Below, piece after piece: positions 1 to 7,558 of a DNA stretch of 19,141 nt. The notes below the pieces were generated by a model. That model worked only from the letters and a program-made list of their open reading frames with translations, made no database searches and had not been told where the DNA came from. This stretch comes from Promethearchaeota archaeon (lineage in GTDB: Archaea > Asgardarchaeota > Lokiarchaeia > Sigynarchaeales > SOKP01), in contig JAGXOB010000037.1 of NCBI GenBank assembly GCA_019894735.1, positions 1-19,141 of the forward strand, in the 5' to 3' direction. The first letter of the stretch is position 1, and each line of letters begins with the position of its first letter. The position numbers and the translations under genes are program-made.

Positions 1-805
1 CTTTCAAGTTGTCGATGGGTTTAAAGATAATATCATCTGCTCTTGTGTTCGTTAACACATCAAATTTTTCCTTTTCGGAAAAAGCAGCAGAGATTAGAAT
101 AACTGGAATTGAATCGTACTGAGAGTTTGATTTTAGCATTAGACATAGTTTATCTCCGTTTACATTGCTCGTCTTCAAATTAATGTCAAGTAAGATTGCT
201 CTAGGTGTTAATGTCTTTAAAAGATGTAAAGCTTCGTCGGATGTTTCCACCGATTTAATATCTACGCCCTTTGCTTTAAAAAAGTGATCAACTGTCTTTC
301 TCTCTAATTCGTTATCTTCAATATATAATATATCAATCTTTCTAACAAATCTTACTATATTTGGCTCCTCGAAATGACGCTTTACAACAATTTCTAACTC
401 TTCTAAAGCACTTATTGCGTTCTGAATACCCCCCGACAGTTTTCCTTCTTCTTCGGTATAATTGTTTAGCATTAGGAGTGATACCTTAAGAGGGGAAAGT
501 TTTTGCTTGAGTTCTTCGTGAAAATTATTCCCAATTTCGTATTCTTTTATTGCCCTCCTAATTAGGGAATCAAGCTCGGTTTCATCGAAATTTTGGGGAT
601 CCTTGCACGATGTTTTTTCGAAGATAGCGTTTATGTAGTCTATACTATAATTCACGAGGTTTCTGATAATTTTTGCCTGGTTTTTAATTTCGTATTCATC
701 CATGAATTCCTGTAATTTGGAATCCAGTTTTGAATCTACATAAGTATACCATTTGATGTCCTTTTTTAACTTAGCATTTTTTATGCTTTCATAATTATTA
801 GTCAT
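1..805 (-). CDS. Response regulator with N-terminal RHH-like domain (partial, C-terminus off the left edge)
   Basis: The frame is open from ATG at 805 to the window edge, giving 268 residues. Residues about 157-268 are a CheY-like receiver domain: acidic pair E163-D164 in 'LYIEDN', predicted phospho-acceptor D207 in 'ILLDINL', S239 at the usual Ser/Thr position, and K262 in 'FKPID'. Residues about 16-60 (a short strand 'WYTYVD', then two helices ending 'IIRNLVNYSIDYI') resemble a ribbon-helix-helix DNA-binding fold, which is inference. Residues 75-150 are helical linker. It lies 6 bases after the histidine kinase, and its Shine-Dalgarno AGGTGA (minus strand, 817-812) overlaps the kinase stop, so the two are probably translationally coupled partners. 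What follows the receiver is not visible. Confidence 0.85.
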   Translation of the reverse strand, partial: MTNNYESIKNAKLKKDIKWYTYVDSKLDSKLQEFMDEYEIKNQAKIIRNLVNYSIDYINAIFEKTSCKDPQNFDETELDSLIRRAIKEYEIGNNFHEELKQKLSPLKVSLLMLNNYTEEEGKLSGGIQNAISALEELEIVVKRHFEEPNIVRFVRKIDILYIEDNELERKTVDHFFKAKGVDIKSVETSDEALHLLKTLTPRAILLDINLKTSNVNGDKLCLMLKSNSQYDSIPVILISAAFSEKEKFDVLTNTRADDIIFKPIDNLK

Positions 806-811
806 TAATAA

Positions 812-1552
812 TCACCTATCTTTTTTTGCAAACGGAATTAGAATTATAAAATTGCTACCTTTTGTAGTATCTCCCCCTATACGGTTTTCTACCCTAATTT
901 CTCCACCGTATAAGTCGATTAATTTTGCGACTAATGAAAGCCCGATTCCCATACCATTAGAGTTTCTCCGTTTTAAATGAACCTCCTGGAATATTGAGTT
1001 TTTTCTGTCGTCTTTGATGCCTATGCCATTGTCTTTGAACTCTATCTTTACAAAATTTCCGGAATTGATGTCAATTTTAGATACTATAATTTCTATCTGA
1101 GCAACTTTTTGTTTATTGTACTTAATAGCATTTATAATTATATTTTCGAACACTTCGCTTAGTAGCTCGTTTGCCAGGGAGTAAAGGTTTTCAAAATCTG
1201 AAACAAACTTAACTTTGATCTCCCTATTAGGAAAACTCAGTAGAGTAAAATTGACCGCATCCCGTAACTCAAAAAACACTTCCACAGGCTCTAAAACTAT
1301 TTCAAAGTTTTCCAAATCTGCGAGGTTTCTAACATTTCGAATTAGTTTTTTACCTCGAAGTAATTGTTGCGAGATTAACTGGAAATATTCCTGAAAATCT
1401 TCCTTTTTTATCTCTTCTTTTAACAGCGATCCACAGAGTTCTATAGAATTACTGATTATCTGAAATAAATTTGAAATGTCGTGAATGAATAATCCTTCAA
1501 GGCACTTTGTTTTGTTATAAGCGTCCTGATACACATTCTCTACATCTTGCAC
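812..1552 (-). CDS. Soluble sensor-less histidine kinase
   Basis: This 246-residue protein carries only the catalytic core of a two-component histidine kinase. The likely phospho-accepting H24 sits in 'FIHDISNLFQ' at the start of a two-helix dimerisation region (about 15-80). The HATPase domain fills 95-240, with the N-box 'ENIIINAIKYN' (136-146), G1 'DNGIGI' (174-179) and G2 'GMGIGLSL' (200-207). There is no transmembrane, PAS or GAF segment, so the signal must come through a partner or an unseen domain. The first possible start is GTG at 1552, because an in-frame TGA lies just upstream. A second GTG codes for V7. The stop TGA overlaps the Shine-Dalgarno of the following response regulator. 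Confidence 0.87.
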   Translation of the reverse strand: MQDVENVYQDAYNKTKCLEGLFIHDISNLFQIISNSIELCGSLLKEEIKKEDFQEYFQLISQQLLRGKKLIRNVRNLADLENFEIVLEPVEVFFELRDAVNFTLLSFPNREIKVKFVSDFENLYSLANELLSEVFENIIINAIKYNKQKVAQIEIIVSKIDINSGNFVKIEFKDNGIGIKDDRKNSIFQEVHLKRRNSNGMGIGLSLVAKLIDLYGGEIRVENRIGGDTTKGSNFIILIPFAKKDR

Positions 1553-1581
1553 AATTTTTCAACTTCACATTCTAATTTGTT

Positions 1582-1645
1582 TGTTAATTTAAAATAGAAT
1601 AATACTACATTTATAGTTCTTGTTGCGGAACTTTATATGAAGTTC
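1582..1645 (-). promoter_or_regulatory. Probable promoter region of the two-component pair with an inverted repeat
   Basis: On the minus strand the intergenic stretch holds two TATA-like boxes, 'actataaatg' near 1620-1611 and 'attttaaatta' near 1600-1590, before the GTG at 1552. Upstream is a 6-base inverted repeat, gaactt (1628-1633) and aagttc (1640-1645), separated by tatatg. It lies between two divergent genes and could be an operator for either. The assignment rests on position and symmetry only. Confidence 0.35.
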
Positions 1646-1690
1646 GAATGTTTTCGTAAGTAGGGAATAATTTAAAAAGTAGAAATCCGT

Positions 1691-1706
1691 ATATATATTA
1701 TAAAAA
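1691..1706 (+). promoter_or_regulatory. TATA-like promoter of the winged-helix/TPR gene
   Basis: The stretch 'atatatattataaaaa' precedes the ATG at 1737. A transcript starting about 25 bases after the box would begin near 1727-1731, leaving a leader of only a few bases. No Shine-Dalgarno is seen before this ATG, which fits a near-leaderless mRNA. Confidence 0.5.
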
Positions 1707-1736
1707 CCAATTTATTAGAGTAAATTTACATGAAAT

Positions 1737-4211
1737 ATGGCTTTAGTAAACTACCCTCCTGAAGATTTCTACAAGAATGTTAAGTTTGGAAGGAAGAATT
1801 TCGAACATATTATTCTTTGGATGCTCGTCAATAATGAGAATTGTGAATGGTCTGACTTTACAAAAGAACCACTTAATATTTCTGAATCTACGCTTTCTAC
1901 AAAATTAAATATTTTAAAAAGTAAAAGTTTCATCGAAAAATACGCTCGAGGTCACTATAAAATAACATCTGAAGGTCATAAAAGATTTCACGAGATTTCT
2001 AGTACTCATGGTGAAAGAAAAAAATTAAATTACCCTCCTAGTGTTATAACAAGTCGACGTATTTACGAAGATTGGATACTTTGGATGGTTTACAACAATG
2101 AAATGTGCAAGTGGTCAAATTTTCTTGAACCACCTTTAGCGATTAATCAATCTTCTTTATCAAAAAAAATAAATATACTTCTAAATAAAGAAGTCTTAGT
2201 AAGAGAGAATAAAGAATATAGAATTACCAATGCGGGCAAAATAAAATACTCTAAAATGCTAAAAAACTACGATTTAGATAGGCAATCAATTTTAGAAGAG
2301 GAAAGTAAAAGGATTGACGAGATTACAAGAAAAACAATAAGATTTTTTGACGAGTATAGTGTCGAGGACGAGAATATCCAATTTAGGTATCTCGAAACCA
2401 TTTTGGAACTCGATTACGATAGAGTTAAATCCATGCTGACAGATGAAACTGATTTTGAGAAAATTGTATTATATATAATCCTCAATCATCCCGATCAATA
2501 TCCAAATTATATCTCACTTAAAGAGTTTGCGAGTAGATATGGGATTAAGCAATCAAAATTAGAGTATTATGTTGATGAGATTGTCGAGAATCATATTTAC
2601 CCTCTCAAATTTTTTACTTTAAAACTTTCAACAGAGACGAAATATTATTTTCAAGAATACGGGAAAGTCGAATCAATGTTGCGGACTATTACTGAAAACC
2701 ATATTACGAAATTCACTTATCTAAATAGATTATTTTCAAGAACTTTCGACGCATTCACTATCGAAAAAGCAGTTTTAGAAGATATTTGTGGTTATTTGTT
2801 CAACGACGCACTACGAGAATCCCTAAGATATTTCTTACCTAGTTATATTAATTACCTTGCCTACAAATTTGAAACAAAAATTGAATTAAAAGAAACGTAC
2901 GACAAATTAGATGCGATTATTTGGCAAAACATGATTGATATTTTTCGATCGAGAAGTCCTGAGGATCTCGAATATCAATTTATGGGACAAAACGAAGTAA
3001 ATTATCAAGTAGATACGGTGTTACTAGAATTACTTAAGCCGTACTACCTAGAGAAATTAGAGCCAACAAATAACGAATGTCAAAATTTTATCGACAATAA
3101 AGAATATCATAAAGCTCTAGAGGGCATAGAAACTATCTTAGAGTCACATAAAGATGATAGAGTTTTAATAATCGTTAAAATTATCATTTTATGTTATCTG
3201 AGCAGATACAATGATGCGCTAGAATTGTTAAACGATGAATTAACTAAATCGAGTAAAAAAGATTTAATTACTATTCTATTTTATTTCCTTACAGCGTTTT
3301 CAAGCCTCACTATCGGAGATTTCAAACGAGCATTAGAGCTAGGAAATGAAATCGTATTGAGAAATCCGGAACACGCTATGTCTCATGCAACTAGAGGCTT
3401 AGTACTTGCTTACAATTACATATACAAATTTGATAGCGAAAAAGCAAAACAAGATTATGGATTAAACGATCTTGACAAAGCCATTACCATGAATTCTTTT
3501 AAACCTAATCTTGCATTATTGTATATGTTAAAAAGCCGGGTATTACTTGAATCAAATAATTTTGAAGAATCAATTGAGCTAACAAATAAAGCGATTAGTA
3601 TCGTACCAACGAAGGTCGACTTATACCTTTCCAAGACAAGAATCTTAATGTATTTCAACGAATATCCCGAATTATTGGATTTACTTGATGAAATGCTAGA
3701 AAAATTTCCCAAAAATGAAAAAGATCTAAAAATGAAAAAAGCGTCTGTATATAAACTACTTGGGGATCTGGAATCAGGTTTCAAAGTTATCGACGAATTA
3801 CTCGAAAGAAATCCCAGAGACAAAGAGTTACGTAGCTTTAAAGCTTATTGGTATCAATATATGGACAAAAAAGAAGAAGCTTTGAGGCTTCTTGAGGAAC
3901 TCATTGAGCTTGAGCGTGATAACGGAGAATATTACGATTCATACGGTGAAATTTTAATGAATTATGAAGAATACGAGAAAGCAATTAAACAATTTCAAAA
4001 AGCAATTGAGTTGAGTAGCAGTGGATGGTTTATTTATCAGACATATATTAAACTGGGTATCTGCTTTAAAGAACTCGGAAAGTTCGAACTCGCAATCAAT
4101 TATTTAAAGAAGGGTAAAGAGTATACAAACAAATGTTTCTGTGATTTTGACCTAAAAAAGAAGTGGTTAATCATCGCAGATATTTTCCTCACAGACATTG
4201 AAAACGCCTAA
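1737..4211 (+). CDS. Large regulator: tandem winged-helix domains plus TPR repeats
   Basis: This 824-residue protein has no signal peptide or membrane segment. Residues 5-87 and 98-175 are duplicated winged-helix domains. Each begins 'NYPP', continues 'ILWM..NNE.C.WS.F', then '.PL.I..S.LS.K.NIL', and ends in a wing ('YKITSEG' and 'YRITNAG'). Residues about 238-310 look like a third, diverged winged helix. Residues about 445-820 are TPR-type helical hairpins, clearest at 575-620 and 735-795 ('YGEILMNYEEYEKAIKQF', 'LGICFKELGKFELAINYL'). Such helix-turn-helix/TPR proteins are frequent in Asgard genomes, where the TPR part may bind a partner or signal. The GTPase 61 bases downstream is the obvious candidate partner. 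DNA binding is inferred, and the target is unknown. Confidence 0.8.
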   Translation: MALVNYPPEDFYKNVKFGRKNFEHIILWMLVNNENCEWSDFTKEPLNISESTLSTKLNILKSKSFIEKYARGHYKITSEGHKRFHEISSTHGERKKLNYPPSVITSRRIYEDWILWMVYNNEMCKWSNFLEPPLAINQSSLSKKINILLNKEVLVRENKEYRITNAGKIKYSKMLKNYDLDRQSILEEESKRIDEITRKTIRFFDEYSVEDENIQFRYLETILELDYDRVKSMLTDETDFEKIVLYIILNHPDQYPNYISLKEFASRYGIKQSKLEYYVDEIVENHIYPLKFFTLKLSTETKYYFQEYGKVESMLRTITENHITKFTYLNRLFSRTFDAFTIEKAVLEDICGYLFNDALRESLRYFLPSYINYLAYKFETKIELKETYDKLDAIIWQNMIDIFRSRSPEDLEYQFMGQNEVNYQVDTVLLELLKPYYLEKLEPTNNECQNFIDNKEYHKALEGIETILESHKDDRVLIIVKIIILCYLSRYNDALELLNDELTKSSKKDLITILFYFLTAFSSLTIGDFKRALELGNEIVLRNPEHAMSHATRGLVLAYNYIYKFDSEKAKQDYGLNDLDKAITMNSFKPNLALLYMLKSRVLLESNNFEESIELTNKAISIVPTKVDLYLSKTRILMYFNEYPELLDLLDEMLEKFPKNEKDLKMKKASVYKLLGDLESGFKVIDELLERNPRDKELRSFKAYWYQYMDKKEEALRLLEELIELERDNGEYYDSYGEILMNYEEYEKAIKQFQKAIELSSSGWFIYQTYIKLGICFKELGKFELAINYLKKGKEYTNKCFCDFDLKKKWLIIADIFLTDIENA

Positions 4212-4219
4212 TTCTAAAG

Positions 4220-4228
4220 TTTTATATA
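4220..4228 (+). promoter_or_regulatory. TATA-like box before the small GTPase
   Basis: 'ttttatata' lies just after the TPR gene stop and about 45 bases before the GTG at 4273. It would place a start site near 4250. The GTPase may therefore have its own promoter even though it directly follows the regulator on the same strand. Confidence 0.4.
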
Positions 4229-4272
4229 CAGAAACATCTAATAATACTAGAACGTAAAAAGAATTTTGAGTT

Positions 4273-4821
4273 GTGAATTTTAGGTTGGAAGGGGAATCTG
4301 CAACGAAAAAAATAAAGATTAAAGTTACTATTATAGGAGACGGGGCTGTTGGGAAAACTTCCTTAATTCAAAAATTCACTAAAGGAATATTTCAAACTGA
4401 TTATATCAAAACGATAGGAGCACAACTTACTAACTACGAAACGGAAATTGATGGATATAGAATTGAATTAATATTTTGGGATATTGCCGGACAAGATGAT
4501 TTTCATTTCCTTCGTCCTTCTTTTTATAGAGGAAGTAAAGCAGCAATTATCGTGTATAGTTTAGAAGAAAATGATTTGGGTCGACGGAGTTTTGATCATA
4601 TAACAACATGGTATAATGATGTCAAACAATTTTGCGGAGATATCCCAGTAGTCTTATTTGTAAATAAAGTTGACTTGGTGAATGAAGAGAGCTTAAATAG
4701 AGAAAAGATTCAAAATCTTGTAAAGGAACTTAACTTGTTAGACTATTATCTCACCTCGGCAAAAACAGGACAGGGGCTGGACCAAGCTTATAATGCTCTA
4801 ATAAAAAAGATCCCAAGATAG
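4273..4821 (+). CDS. Rab/Ras-like small GTPase
   Basis: This 182-residue protein is a small GTPase of the Ras superfamily, closest by eye to Rab. All five G-boxes are present: P-loop 'GDGAVGKTS' (22-30), switch-I T47 in 'YIKTIGA', 'WDIAGQ' (69-74) with the catalytic glutamine Q74, 'NKVD' (131-134) and 'TSAK' (161-164). The switch-II follow-on 'FHFLRPSFYRGSKAAIIVY' is Rab-typical. The protein ends 'IKKIPR' with no cysteine, so eukaryote-style prenylation of the C-terminus is not possible and it is probably cytosolic or peripheral. GTG at 4273 is the only plausible start, since a TGA lies two codons upstream. An abundance of such GTPases is a hallmark of Asgard archaea. Confidence 0.93.
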   Translation: MNFRLEGESATKKIKIKVTIIGDGAVGKTSLIQKFTKGIFQTDYIKTIGAQLTNYETEIDGYRIELIFWDIAGQDDFHFLRPSFYRGSKAAIIVYSLEENDLGRRSFDHITTWYNDVKQFCGDIPVVLFVNKVDLVNEESLNREKIQNLVKELNLLDYYLTSAKTGQGLDQAYNALIKKIPR

Positions 4822-4892
4822 CAAAAATTTTCCTTCTTTCTAGAGTGTTTTAAACTAATCTTACCAAGTTTTGTAAGCAACCTCCATATTTC

Positions 4893-4922
4893 TCACCGGT
4901 AAAAATAAGATTTTACCGGTAA
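4893..4922. promoter_or_regulatory. Twin ACCGGT palindromes, candidate operator
   Basis: ACCGGTAA occurs at 4895 and again at 4915, exactly 20 bases apart. The second copy forms a perfect 10-base palindrome, ttaccggtaa (4913-4922). The pair also forms a longer inverted repeat with 10-base arms (4895-4904 and 4911-4920) around a 6-base centre. The site lies about 15 bases before a TATA-like 'tttaaat' (4937-4943) that would serve the beta-helix gene, so a dimeric regulator binding in two-turn phase is plausible. It could also fold as an RNA hairpin at the end of GTPase read-through transcripts. Confidence 0.5.
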
Positions 4923-4936
4923 GTTTCAGTATAACC

Positions 4937-4943
4937 TTTAAAT
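4937..4943 (+). promoter_or_regulatory. TATA-like box of the beta-helix gene
   Basis: 'tttaaat' lies about 90 bases before the ATG at 5028. It predicts a start near 4965 and a leader of about 60 bases, which would contain the inverted repeat at 4969-5002. Confidence 0.35.
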
Positions 4944-4968
4944 TCAATATTCAACAACAATGATTTAA

Positions 4969-5002
4969 TCATTATCAAAGAAACAAATATAGTTGATAAT
5001 GA
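4969..5002 (+). other. Inverted repeat in the presumed 5' leader of the beta-helix gene
   Basis: A perfect 10-base stem, tcattatcaa (4969-4978) with ttgataatga (4993-5002), encloses a 14-base loop. It ends 25 bases before the start codon at 5028, just upstream of a purine-rich tract. It may be an RNA hairpin affecting translation or mRNA stability, or a DNA-level operator. Confidence 0.45.
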
Positions 5003-5027
5003 AATTTGAGAGAAAAAAAGAAGGCGA

Positions 5028-6422
5028 ATGAAAATGTCTAAAAAAGTAATTAAAATGAGCTTACTACTAGTAGCATTGTCACTAGCTATCATCATTCCTG
5101 TATTCGCATTATCTGTAAGCGCGAAGAAAGAAGGATATACTAGCGGTCCTGTGTACATCAACGATGCGTATTCTTGGGCTTCTTGGGAATATTGGAGCTC
5201 ACAACCGTGGTTGGAGGGTTCTGGTACCGAAGAAGATCCCTACATGATTAAGGATTTTGTCATTGATGTAACTGGATCTCAATTTGCTATGATGATTCAA
5301 GATTCAAACGCGCATTTCAAAATAATGAAATGTAAGTTTAGTAATGGCGGTATAGAAGGAGAAAGAACTGCAGGACTAATATTAGTTAACGTTGAAAATG
5401 GTGTAATCTTCAAGAACACCTTTACTAATAACGATGGAGCAGGAATCGCTGTAAGTGGTTGTCTAAACATCAGGATTCAAAAGAATTTTTGTAGCGAAAA
5501 TGGCATAGGAATTTATATTGAATGGGGTATGTATACTTCTATTAAACAAAACGATTGCAGTAATAACCTTGATTCGGGGATCGTTATAGCATCAGCCCAC
5601 AAAAATATAATAGAGAAGAACGAATGCAATGGAAACGTTGGAGCTGGTATTGCCTTAATAAATATAGGTGAACTAGATCATTCCCCAAAAGATAACATCA
5701 TTTACGCTAATAATTTTGAAGAGAATAACGCTGGGATTTATTCAGATGATGCAGATATAAACGATGTCTTAAGAAATACGGTCGCGGGAAACTTCTATGG
5801 AATCTTGTTTGGTTCTGGATCAGAAGGAAATCTTGTGTACCACAATAATTTTATAGATAACGCTGTCCAATTAGTTGATTTTCAACCGTGGGCAAACAAT
5901 TGGCATCATCCTTACATGTTTGAAGGAAATTTCTGGTCAAATTATCTAGGATTAGATGAGAACGAAGACGGTATTGGAGACGCTCCACATGGAAATGATG
6001 GGTATCCGATCATGGAAGAAAATAGTTGGGAAATTTTAAGTTCTATTGAGGAGGAAATTTCAAATCCTCAATTACCTAATAGCTTGGGAGGAGATCGCAT
6101 GGTAAATCCGAATGAAACGAGCTATATCCGTGCTGGTGTCTTACAATTGTTTTCAGAAAGAATGAATGGCGAAGCATATCCTCCCTACGAGGTTAGGATC
6201 AATGGAGCACTAATTCTTAATTCTGTATGGATTTTTCAAGAGGAAACTGCTTCTGATGAACCGGGCTTGATGCAATTATTTTATGTAAAATTTCCTCCGT
6301 ATTATCTAAATGAGGTAATGGGACTTACTCCTGGATACTACGAATATTACATAGAAATAAGTTGGTACAATTCTGTAGAACTGATTGTTATTGGCTTTAC
6401 TACTGGTTTTACATTACTTTAA
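5028..6422 (+). CDS. Secreted right-handed beta-helix protein (NosD/PbH1 type)
   Basis: This 464-residue protein has a clear signal peptide: K-rich n-region, hydrophobic stretch about 11-28, and likely cleavage near 'SVSA-KK' at 32. Residues about 80-290 contain PbH1-type rungs with repeated 'N.I..N.....G.GI' patterns, for example 'GVIFKNTFTNNDGAGIAV' and 'NIIYANNFEENNAGIYS'. The block 'GNFWSNYLGLDENEDGIGD' (300-318) followed by 'DGYPIME' is the classic closing motif of NosD-like periplasmic copper-binding/CASH domains. Residues about 345-464 form a separate beta-rich C-terminal domain that I do not recognise. There is no C-terminal membrane anchor. The protein probably acts outside the cell on or as a surface polysaccharide or protein, with substrate unknown. 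ATG at 5028 follows the purine-rich 'aaaaaaagaaggcga'. A second ATG is at 5034. Confidence 0.85.
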   Translation: MKMSKKVIKMSLLLVALSLAIIIPVFALSVSAKKEGYTSGPVYINDAYSWASWEYWSSQPWLEGSGTEEDPYMIKDFVIDVTGSQFAMMIQDSNAHFKIMKCKFSNGGIEGERTAGLILVNVENGVIFKNTFTNNDGAGIAVSGCLNIRIQKNFCSENGIGIYIEWGMYTSIKQNDCSNNLDSGIVIASAHKNIIEKNECNGNVGAGIALINIGELDHSPKDNIIYANNFEENNAGIYSDDADINDVLRNTVAGNFYGILFGSGSEGNLVYHNNFIDNAVQLVDFQPWANNWHHPYMFEGNFWSNYLGLDENEDGIGDAPHGNDGYPIMEENSWEILSSIEEEISNPQLPNSLGGDRMVNPNETSYIRAGVLQLFSERMNGEAYPPYEVRINGALILNSVWIFQEETASDEPGLMQLFYVKFPPYYLNEVMGLTPGYYEYYIEISWYNSVELIVIGFTTGFTLL

Positions 6423-6425
6423 TAA

Positions 6426-6449
6426 AGGTCTTTACGACCTATTTTTTTT
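6426..6449 (+). terminator. Hairpin plus T-tract after the beta-helix gene
   Basis: A short stem, aggtc (6426-6430) with gacct (6436-6440), is followed by a run of eight T (6442-6449) just after the stop codon. In archaea the T-tract alone is often enough for termination. Confidence 0.55.
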
Positions 6450-6532
6450 ATTTTTGAAAGCAATAGAAAAGTCTTATCTCAAGTTATATCTATGGAAATA
6501 TGATTTTTTTTAACCTAATTCACACAAAAAAG

Positions 6533-6540
6533 TATAAAAA
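6533..6540 (+). promoter_or_regulatory. TATA box giving a leaderless FkbM mRNA
   Basis: 'tataaaaa' is centred about 27 bases before the ATG at 6564. That is the spacing expected if transcription starts at or within a few bases of the start codon. There is no Shine-Dalgarno before this ATG. Confidence 0.55.
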
Positions 6541-6563
6541 CCTAGTTTACTTAGAAATAGTTT

Positions 6564-7532
6564 ATGAGACTTACAATATTAAAAAAGGAAATTATTCGCG
6601 ATTTTGGAACTGATAGAGAATTAACTAAATTCCAAAAAGTTATGTTGTCAGGTTTGGTTTCGATATTCAATATAGAGTATAGTATGGGCGAGAAATTTCA
6701 CGAATACATGGAAAAGTATCAGCCTGATATTGATGCGCTAATGAATGACTTTGACCAAGGAAGTAAGAACGAATATAACCAATTTTTTAGTGATCTTAAA
6801 TACATGAAAAACCATAATGTAGTTGAAACTATAAAATATTTATTAAAAAATAAAGAGAAAATTCTATCTTTTATAGATACATCTGAAACCTTGAAAAAAC
6901 AGTATTATTTACCGGTTGAAGTTCCTGGGGATGTTTCTGTTTTTAAGCATAAGCACGGATTGAAATATATCCCGCTTAGCGTTTTAAATAGTTTGAAAAA
7001 TAAGGATTTTCTCGATTGTGGTGCGTACTACGGAGATTCAGCCCTAATGTTCGCACGGGATTATCACCCGAATAGAATTTATTCCTTTGAACCAGATCCC
7101 GAAAATCATGGAGCTTTATTAGAAACCATACAACAGTATAACTTTAAGAATGTGATCCCTATTAAGAAGTGCATAGGAGAAAAATGTGGCGAAGTTAACT
7201 TTCATAACATGGGCCCCTTCTCCTATGTTTCTGAAGGAGAAGGAATGAGCGTAATGGAAATGACGACTATTGACCAGTTTGTCAGCGAAAGAAATCTAAA
7301 TGTTGGAGTTATTAAGATTGATATCGAAGGTAATGAGATGGAGGTTTTAGAAGGAGCAAAAAAAATAATTGTGGAGCAGAAACCAGTTTTATTACTAGGA
7401 ATCTACCACAACCCAAGGGAATTTTTCGAAGCAAAACAATTTGTACAAGAACTAAAACCAGACTATAGCTTTAAGTTTAAAATCCTTAGCGATGTGAGGC
7501 CAATAGCAGAAGCTTACTTAATTGCTTGGTAA
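6564..7532 (+). CDS. FkbM-family SAM-dependent methyltransferase
   Basis: This 322-residue protein carries the FkbM methyltransferase fold in residues about 145-300. SAM-binding motif I is 'FLDCGAYYGD' (149-158), and the acidic end of the next strand is 'YSFEPDP' (173-179). Conserved family blocks are 'TTIDQF' (234-239) and 'IKIDIEGNEMEVLEGA' (250-265). Family members generally O-methylate sugars or secondary metabolites. The acceptor here is unknown. The first 120 residues are mostly helical and not recognised. The neighbouring secreted beta-helix protein suggests, but does not prove, a surface-glycan link. Confidence 0.87.
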   Translation: MRLTILKKEIIRDFGTDRELTKFQKVMLSGLVSIFNIEYSMGEKFHEYMEKYQPDIDALMNDFDQGSKNEYNQFFSDLKYMKNHNVVETIKYLLKNKEKILSFIDTSETLKKQYYLPVEVPGDVSVFKHKHGLKYIPLSVLNSLKNKDFLDCGAYYGDSALMFARDYHPNRIYSFEPDPENHGALLETIQQYNFKNVIPIKKCIGEKCGEVNFHNMGPFSYVSEGEGMSVMEMTTIDQFVSERNLNVGVIKIDIEGNEMEVLEGAKKIIVEQKPVLLLGIYHNPREFFEAKQFVQELKPDYSFKFKILSDVRPIAEAYLIAW

Positions 7533-7540
7533 TTTTATAT

Positions 7541-7556
7541 AGAAAAATATTTTTCT
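7541..7556. terminator. Palindromic bidirectional terminator between convergent genes
   Basis: 'agaaaaatatttttct' is a perfect 16-base palindrome in the 26-base gap between the FkbM gene and the convergent cysteine-rich gene. It gives a T5 run on both strands, so it could end transcription from both sides. Confidence 0.5.
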
Positions 7557-7558
7557 GA

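Noticed and set aside
3455..3823. Open frame of 122 codons on the minus strand
   Set aside because: It is entirely antisense to the TPR gene, serine-rich as expected from a mirrored frame, with no family signal.
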